Below are positions 7,837 through 12,742 of a stretch of DNA of 12,742 nucleotides, one piece after another (the stretch's first letter is position 1; each line of letters begins with the position of its first letter). The stretch comes from Mucilaginibacter sp. Lineage in GTDB: Bacteria > Bacteroidota > Bacteroidia > Sphingobacteriales > Sphingobacteriaceae. Where the stretch lies: NCBI GenBank assembly GCA_028288315.1, contig JAQBNY010000251.1, forward strand, positions 1-12,742. Reading direction: 5' to 3'. The notes under the pieces are model-generated. The model saw nothing but the letters and a program-made list of their open reading frames with translations, did not search any database and was not told the origin of the DNA. A program made the position numbers and the translations under genes.

Positions 7837-10200
7837 ATGAAGACTAAACAGCCCTGCTATGCTGTGGTATTACTGTTGCTTTTCAGTATTACAGTTTTCG
7901 GTTCTCCATCCTATAATCCAATCCAGCCTGTTGCCAAAAATGGAATTATAGATCTTCGTAAACAATCTTTTATTGATGAAATTGAGCTGAGCGGTCAATG
8001 GAACTTTTATTGGCAGCAATTGATTGATCCGAAAAACACTCCTACTACAAAAGGCCAACTGATTACCTTTCCTTCATTATGGAACAATCATATAACAAAT
8101 GGGAAAAAGTTACCGGCCTTTGGTTATGCGTCATATAAATTGACTGTATTACTGCCTAAGAATGCTAAATTGCTGCGCATGGCCATGCCAGATGTATATT
8201 CATCCTATCGCTTATTCTTAAACGGTAAACAAGTAGCCGAAAACGGCACTGTGAGTACAACCGAAAAAGGATTTGTTCCTTACTGGGCATACCGTGCTTT
8301 TGACGTTCCTGGAGGTACAGATACAATGAACCTGGTTTTACAGATCTCGAATTTTGTACACAGTAAAGGTGGCATTAAAAGTCCTTTGATAATACAACAA
8401 AGAGATATAATGGCACTGAACAGGCGGCGTGGCGAAGCTGTAGACTTGTTGCTTACTGGTTGCTTGTTTATGGGCGGCTTGTTTTTTTTAGGCCTTTATT
8501 TGTTCGGTAACCGCGATAAAGCAGTTTTGCTTTTCTCCTTATACTCAATAATATATTGTTATCGTATAATGGGTACAGATAACTATGTGTTACATACCAT
8601 ACTGCCTGATGTTAGCTGGTATATTACCGTTAGGTTAGAGTACATGAGCTTGTTTATGGGCATTGGATTGTTTGGTTTGTATACCAGCTACCTATGTCCG
8701 GAGGACGTAAACAAATGGGTTATAAGAATAATCTGTTCCGTATGTTTACTATTTACCCTTATATCGTTATTGCTGCCTCCATTATATTTTACGCAGCTTA
8801 TGAATCCTTTTTTAGTTATTACAATATACTGCTTTTTTTATATCCCATACGTGTACATCATCGCTTACAGAAAAAAGCGACCCGGCTCGGCATATGCTTT
8901 ATACAGTTCAATATCTTTAACGTGGGTATTGGTTATATCGCTGTTCCATTACTGGGGCTTTATTCCACAACTGCAATTTTTAAGTTTTGCAGGATATGTA
9001 AGCTTTTTCTTTTTGCAATCGCTGGTATTATCGCACAGGGTATCATTTGTATTGAAAAAAGCACGTGAGCAGGCAGAACAAGGCCTTATTGCCAAAAGTG
9101 AGTTTTTAAGCACCATGAGCCACGAGATACGTACACCGCTTAACTCGGTTATAGGCATGAGTCATTTGCTGTTAAAAAACAATCCGCGTGAAGATCAGTT
9201 GGAGCAATTGAATATAATGATATTTTCTGCCAATAACTTATTGGGAATTGTGAACGACATTTTAGATTATAACAAAATTGAGGCGGGCATGATCACTTTT
9301 GAGCAGGTTGAAACCGATATAGGCGGTATAGCGCGTAATGTGGTTAATAGTTTACGAAGTTCGGCAGAAGATAAAGACATTGACTTAAAACTAACAATTG
9401 ACGCTGATCTTAAAAACAAAATTCTGAGCGACCCTATCAGGATATCACAGGTAATGACTAACCTGGTGCATAACGCTATTAAGTTCACCCAAAAAGGATC
9501 AGTAGAAGTTGATGTAAGCGTTAAAGAGCAAACTGAAAAAGACATAACGTTAAGCATAAAAGTAAGTGATACAGGCATTGGCATATCAAAAGCCAATCAG
9601 GATCTTATATTTGAGCGTTTTACCCAGGCTGATTCTTCCACTTCGCGTAGCTTTGGCGGTACGGGTTTAGGCTTGTCTATTAGCAAACGAATCTTAGAAC
9701 TGCAAAACTCCACTCTGCATTTAATAAGTGAAGAAGGCAAAGGATCTACTTTTTATTTCGACCAAACCTTTGAAAAGAGCACTAAAACGCTTGATCGGCA
9801 TAACAAGCTGATTGACACCCCTAATGAGGGCAAGCCTTTTACCGGTGTAAATATTTTACTGGTTGAAGATAATCCACTAAATGTAATGGTGGCCCAAGCC
9901 TTTCTGCAACGCTGGGGCGCCAATATTGATGTGGCAGTAAACGGATTAGAAGCTCTAAACAAACTCGATATTACAAGGCATCATTTAATACTGATGGACT
10001 TGCACATGCCGGTTATGGATGGCTATGAAGCCACCAGAACTATGCGTGCAAACGGGGTAACCATTCCTATAGTTGCGCTTACCGCTAATTTGCCTAAAGA
10101 AATTGAGGAACAGGTAAAGCAAACCGGTATAAATGACGTTGTGGCAAAACCCTTTTTACCTGATGAGTTATACCAGAAAGTACTGCACTACATTAGCTAA
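7837..10200 (+). CDS. Hybrid sensor histidine kinase, 7TM-DISM type, with C-terminal receiver domain
   Basis: A 787-residue inner-membrane signalling protein. A signal peptide (about 1-22) leads to a periplasmic jelly-roll domain (about 35-188) with LSGQWNFYW, FPSLWNN and YRLFLNGK, the pattern of 7TMR-DISM extracellular domains that resemble carbohydrate-binding folds. Seven membrane segments follow (about 202-224, 228-245, 262-285, 293-313, 323-343, 351-371, 379-400). The kinase core has the H box SEFLSTMSHEIRTP with His429, N box NLVHNAIKF (Asn546), DTGIGIS (Asp578) and GTGLGLSI (608-615). The receiver domain (about 670-787) has the acidic pair Glu677-Asp678, phosphoacceptor Asp721 in LMDLHMP, Thr749 and Lys771. 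All catalytic residues are present. There is no DNA-binding output domain and no separate regulator nearby, so phosphate must pass to an unlinked protein or serve autoregulation. GH130 begins 63 bases downstream, suggesting possible co-transcription. Confidence 0.93.
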   Translation: MKTKQPCYAVVLLLLFSITVFGSPSYNPIQPVAKNGIIDLRKQSFIDEIELSGQWNFYWQQLIDPKNTPTTKGQLITFPSLWNNHITNGKKLPAFGYASYKLTVLLPKNAKLLRMAMPDVYSSYRLFLNGKQVAENGTVSTTEKGFVPYWAYRAFDVPGGTDTMNLVLQISNFVHSKGGIKSPLIIQQRDIMALNRRRGEAVDLLLTGCLFMGGLFFLGLYLFGNRDKAVLLFSLYSIIYCYRIMGTDNYVLHTILPDVSWYITVRLEYMSLFMGIGLFGLYTSYLCPEDVNKWVIRIICSVCLLFTLISLLLPPLYFTQLMNPFLVITIYCFFYIPYVYIIAYRKKRPGSAYALYSSISLTWVLVISLFHYWGFIPQLQFLSFAGYVSFFFLQSLVLSHRVSFVLKKAREQAEQGLIAKSEFLSTMSHEIRTPLNSVIGMSHLLLKNNPREDQLEQLNIMIFSANNLLGIVNDILDYNKIEAGMITFEQVETDIGGIARNVVNSLRSSAEDKDIDLKLTIDADLKNKILSDPIRISQVMTNLVHNAIKFTQKGSVEVDVSVKEQTEKDITLSIKVSDTGIGISKANQDLIFERFTQADSSTSRSFGGTGLGLSISKRILELQNSTLHLISEEGKGSTFYFDQTFEKSTKTLDRHNKLIDTPNEGKPFTGVNILLVEDNPLNVMVAQAFLQRWGANIDVAVNGLEALNKLDITRHHLILMDLHMPVMDGYEATRTMRANGVTIPIVALTANLPKEIEEQVKQTGINDVVAKPFLPDELYQKVLHYIS

Positions 10201-10225
10201 AGTTAATTTCATACAACCATTTGCG

Positions 10226-10246
10226 GGTGGTATTGTTAGTACTACC
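10226..10246. promoter_or_regulatory. Inverted repeat before the GH130 gene
   Basis: GGTGGTA and TACTACC form a 7-bp stem (one G-U pair) around a 7-base loop in the 63-bp spacer between the kinase and GH130 genes, ending 17 bases before the GH130 start codon. No T tract follows, so it is not a terminator. It could be a small operator or an mRNA processing/translation-control hairpin, or chance. Confidence 0.25.
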
Positions 10247-10263
10247 AAATTAGCATTTACTTT

Positions 10264-11319
10264 ATGAAAGATATAGCCAGGCGTTTTCCGCAAAATCCAT
10301 TATTATCACCCAAAGATTTAACAGCAACAAACCAGGGCCTGCATATTGCCTGTTTGCTAAACCCGGGAGTATTTAAGTTTGAAGGTAAAACGTGGATGCT
10401 GGTTAGGGTTGCCGAAAGGCCACAGCAATCAGAAATACATGTATCTTTTCCTATACTTAACATTACAGGCGAAACTGAAATAATGGAAATAGCCCTGAAC
10501 GATGCCGACCTTATCGCGACTGATGCCCGTGTGGTAAGATACAAGGGTGTAGATTACCTTACCACACTCTCTCACCTTCGTTTGCTTTGTAGTGATGATG
10601 GCATTAAATTTTACGAGCCCGAAGGTTATTCAAAATTATTTGGCTCGGGCACATTGCAAACTTTTGGCATTGAAGATTGCCGGGTTACTTTTTTAGAAAG
10701 TAAATTCTATTTAACATTCACTGCCGTATCTGATAGCGGTGTAGGTGTTGGCATGCGCACTACTACCAATTGGAAAACCTTTGAATCGCACGGAATGATA
10801 TTGCCGCCTCACAATAAGGATGTAGCCATATTTGAAGAAAAAATAAACGGACTTTATTATATGCTGCACCGCCCAAGCAGTGTTGATATTGGCGGCAATT
10901 ACATTTGGCTGGCCGAATCACCTGATGGCCTGCATTGGGGTAACCATAAATGCATAGTTAAAACTCGCGAAGGTTATTGGGATAGCGGCCGTGTTGGCGC
11001 TGGTGCTGCACCAATAAAAACAGAAAAGGGCTGGCTGGAAATTTATCATGGTGCTACTAAAGAGCACCGCTACTGCCTGGGTGCATTTTTACTTGATCTT
11101 AACGATCCCTCAAAAGTAATTGCCCGTACCGAACACCCTATTATGGAACCTACCGAACCTTATGAGGTAAGCGGCTTTTTTGGCCATGTAGTATTTACCA
11201 ATGGGCATATTGTTGAGGCTGATGGCGATACCATAACTATGTATTACGGTGCTGCCGATGAATTTGTATGTGGGGCACATCTGTCTATAAAAGAAATATT
11301 TGCCGCTTTAGAAGTGTAG
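10264..11319 (+). CDS. GH130 family beta-mannoside phosphorylase or beta-1,2-mannosidase
   Basis: A 351-residue protein with no signal peptide, so cytoplasmic. GH130 enzymes are five-bladed beta-propellers that cleave beta-mannosides, most by phosphorolysis releasing mannose 1-phosphate and some by hydrolysis. Family signatures are LLNPGVFKFEGKTWMLVRVAER (31-52), GIEDCRVTF (135-143) with Asp138 as the expected proton donor, and a later GWLEIYHGA. YYGAADEFVCGA near the C-terminus is the usual closing blade. Length is typical. The family normally has GIEDPR; Cys139 replaces the proline here, next to the catalytic Asp. I cannot tell phosphorylase from hydrolase by eye, because that depends on phosphate-binding residues needing an alignment. 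It lies 63 bp after the kinase and 93 bp before the next gene on the same strand, so the three may be co-expressed. Confidence 0.88.
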   Translation: MKDIARRFPQNPLLSPKDLTATNQGLHIACLLNPGVFKFEGKTWMLVRVAERPQQSEIHVSFPILNITGETEIMEIALNDADLIATDARVVRYKGVDYLTTLSHLRLLCSDDGIKFYEPEGYSKLFGSGTLQTFGIEDCRVTFLESKFYLTFTAVSDSGVGVGMRTTTNWKTFESHGMILPPHNKDVAIFEEKINGLYYMLHRPSSVDIGGNYIWLAESPDGLHWGNHKCIVKTREGYWDSGRVGAGAAPIKTEKGWLEIYHGATKEHRYCLGAFLLDLNDPSKVIARTEHPIMEPTEPYEVSGFFGHVVFTNGHIVEADGDTITMYYGAADEFVCGAHLSIKEIFAALEV

Positions 11320-11340
11320 CATAATTAAGTATTAGGATAA

Positions 11341-11385
11341 TTTATTGCATCAATAAAACAATATAAAGCGACCAATAGTTTATTG
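11341..11385. other. Alternative AT-rich hairpins between GH130 and the downstream gene
   Basis: TTTATTG at 11341-11347 is complementary to CAATAAA at 11351-11357. An identical second TTTATTG is at 11379-11385, so the central CAATAAA could pair with either one. The stems are short and AT-only except for one pair. This may be a weak terminator or attenuator-like switch, or simply low-complexity sequence. No clear promoter is seen in this 93-bp spacer. Confidence 0.2.
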
Positions 11386-11412
11386 AAACAAATTAACCTT
11401 TACTAATCGCTT

Positions 11413-12742
11413 ATGAATGGACTATCTCCCTGGGCAGTTGCTGCCGCAAATACTTTTTCTGATACCGATGTATCAAGCATTTATACTAAAACATGTGGAG
11501 TTTATACTTTTAATATTTATTGTATTGATGATTCCCTTTGGATTTTAGCCGAATGGCCGAAAGGTGGTAAAATAGCTTTCCGTGCGGCTTATTCACCCAA
11601 CGGCGAACTGGAATTGACCAGCAAAAATGAAACGGGCAACGAGATAAAATATCAATTAAGTTCAGTTATTGGTACTATATCTGTCACTATACAATTCCCA
11701 ACAGATGAGGAAGGCACTTTACGCTATACCACTTACCTAAAGCCCAATACAGACCTTTTCATACCTTTTTGGCCAAGAGATATTGTTATTCCCGGTAAAA
11801 ATGGCAAACCCGAAAATACTACAGGTGAAATAAAGGTGAGCCAGTTAGGCACACGATCAGGCATGATGTACTTTAGCATGACCAGGCCAAAAGCAGGCTC
11901 TGTTTTATACCTGCAAAATCTTACCGCCCTGGCTGACTATAACCAGCAAACCGAAACTTCGGCCGGTGATACAGTGGGTGGCCAATGGCCGGAAATGGGC
12001 TTTGCCCTTCCGCCTGCAATTAAAAAACCTCTAAATGCAGGCAAAAAAGTTGTTATATCTGATGCCATAGTAGTTTTTAATGAAGAGGTACCTGCTGATG
12101 AAGCCGGGATGATTGAACAATACTTTAACATGCTGGCACAAGCTTATATGTTATTGCCTAAGCCGGATACAAATTACCATAACTGGCCAGATATTTTAAA
12201 AAAAGGCTTGCATGACCTTATTGAAAACGCCGGGTGCTGGTCTCAGGTTAAAGGGCACTCCTACTTTAACGCTTACGTAAGTGATTATACCACCCCGCCA
12301 GAAATTATGGTGCAACTTGCCGTGCTACTACCGTTAGAAGATTATTCGGAATGGGTTGGCAAGAAAATGGATATAATGCGAAACATTAAGGAAACATTGC
12401 CTACTTTTTATGACGAAAAGTTAGGTACCATAATGCGCTGGCTACCTGCCATAGCAGATACGTTAGAGGGCGAAGAGGAACAAAAGAAACCATTAGTGAT
12501 GGATTCATGGTATTTGCATCATCCTTTATTAAATCTTTCACGGTTGGCTTTAAAAGGCGAGGCTATTGCAAAACAGTTATTTCTTGATTCGCTGGAGTAT
12601 GCTATAAAAGTCGCCCATCATTTTGATTACCAATGGCCTGTTTTTTATAAAATGGATACGCTTGAAGTTCTCAAAGCCGAAACCAATCCCGGCAAAGGCG
12701 GCGAAAAGGATGTACCCGGACTTTATGCCCATGTTATGCTGC
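11413..12742 (+). CDS. Unrecognised protein downstream of GH130, C-terminus beyond the window
   Basis: An open frame of 443 codons runs off the window edge, so the protein is longer. The start ATG is well bounded, as an in-frame TAA lies at 11404-11406. There is no signal peptide (MNGLSPWAVAAANTFSDTDV), so it is probably cytoplasmic like GH130. Residues 1-225 are rich in predicted beta structure and aromatic residues (ILAEWPKGGKIAF, IPFWPRDIVIPG, GGQWPEMGFALPP). From about 230 it becomes helical, with NWPDILKKGLHDLIENAGCW, YVSDYTTPPEIMVQLAVLL, MRWLPAIADTLEGEEE and DSWYLHHPLLNLSRLAL. This beta-domain plus helical repeat layout resembles (alpha/alpha)6-barrel glycosidases and phosphorylases, but I recognise no family signature. 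Its place directly after GH130 suggests action on the same or a related sugar. The function is unknown; the coding call is firm. Confidence 0.8.
   Translation, partial: MNGLSPWAVAAANTFSDTDVSSIYTKTCGVYTFNIYCIDDSLWILAEWPKGGKIAFRAAYSPNGELELTSKNETGNEIKYQLSSVIGTISVTIQFPTDEEGTLRYTTYLKPNTDLFIPFWPRDIVIPGKNGKPENTTGEIKVSQLGTRSGMMYFSMTRPKAGSVLYLQNLTALADYNQQTETSAGDTVGGQWPEMGFALPPAIKKPLNAGKKVVISDAIVVFNEEVPADEAGMIEQYFNMLAQAYMLLPKPDTNYHNWPDILKKGLHDLIENAGCWSQVKGHSYFNAYVSDYTTPPEIMVQLAVLLPLEDYSEWVGKKMDIMRNIKETLPTFYDEKLGTIMRWLPAIADTLEGEEEQKKPLVMDSWYLHHPLLNLSRLALKGEAIAKQLFLDSLEYAIKVAHHFDYQWPVFYKMDTLEVLKAETNPGKGGEKDVPGLYAHVML

Noticed and set aside
8694..9068. 124-codon plus-strand open frame inside the kinase gene
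   Set aside because: It lies wholly in another frame within the membrane region of the kinase, whose own frame has intact motifs on both sides; its hydrophobic look is a by-product of the membrane-segment codons.
9267..9596. 109-codon minus-strand open frame opposite the kinase core
   Set aside because: Antisense to the conserved histidine kinase domain, with no recognisable motif; a frame shadow.
1..12742. CRISPR array or tandem direct repeats
   Set aside because: No regularly spaced repeats of 20 or more bases were seen on either strand.

Overview
The window looks like a chromosomal segment of a Bacteroidota (Sphingobacteriia-like, Mucilaginibacter/Pedobacter type) bacterium. The DNA is AT-rich and the genes lack clear Shine-Dalgarno sequences. 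One gene is preceded by a perfect Bacteroidota-type -7 element (TAnnTTTG). The tRNA gene does not encode CCA. The gene content is glycoside hydrolases with signal peptides, a lipoprotein and a hybrid two-component kinase. The genus is inferred from style only.

Layout. A tRNA-Lys(CUU) gene lies on the minus strand at 14-86. Two separate minus-strand carbohydrate genes follow: a TIM-barrel glycoside-hydrolase-like lipoprotein (277-1368), with its own terminator at 212-239, and an exported GH36 alpha-galactosidase (1817-4021). The 448-bp gap between them holds nested inverted repeats and a LacI/CcpA-like palindrome. An 88-bp divergent spacer separates the alpha-galactosidase from a plus-strand run: a large SWIM-SNF2 ATPase (4110-7571), a 265-bp spacer with GC-rich hairpins resembling a dispersed intergenic repeat, a 7TM-DISM hybrid histidine kinase (7837-10200), a cytoplasmic GH130 mannoside phosphorylase/mannosidase (10264-11319), and an unrecognised protein cut by the window end (11413 onward).

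How the genes may work together (inference). GH36 removes alpha-galactosyl groups outside the cytoplasm and GH130 acts on beta-mannosides in the cytoplasm, so the neighbourhood fits use of a galactose-decorated mannan or other plant/microbial glycan. The hybrid kinase, whose periplasmic jelly-roll domain resembles carbohydrate-binding folds, could be the sensor. No SusC/SusD pair, transporter or DNA-binding regulator is visible, so this is not a demonstrated utilisation locus. The most novel candidate is the truncated gene after GH130, which looks like a beta-domain followed by a helical catalytic-type domain with no family I recognise. The SNF2 ATPase is probably unrelated housekeeping.
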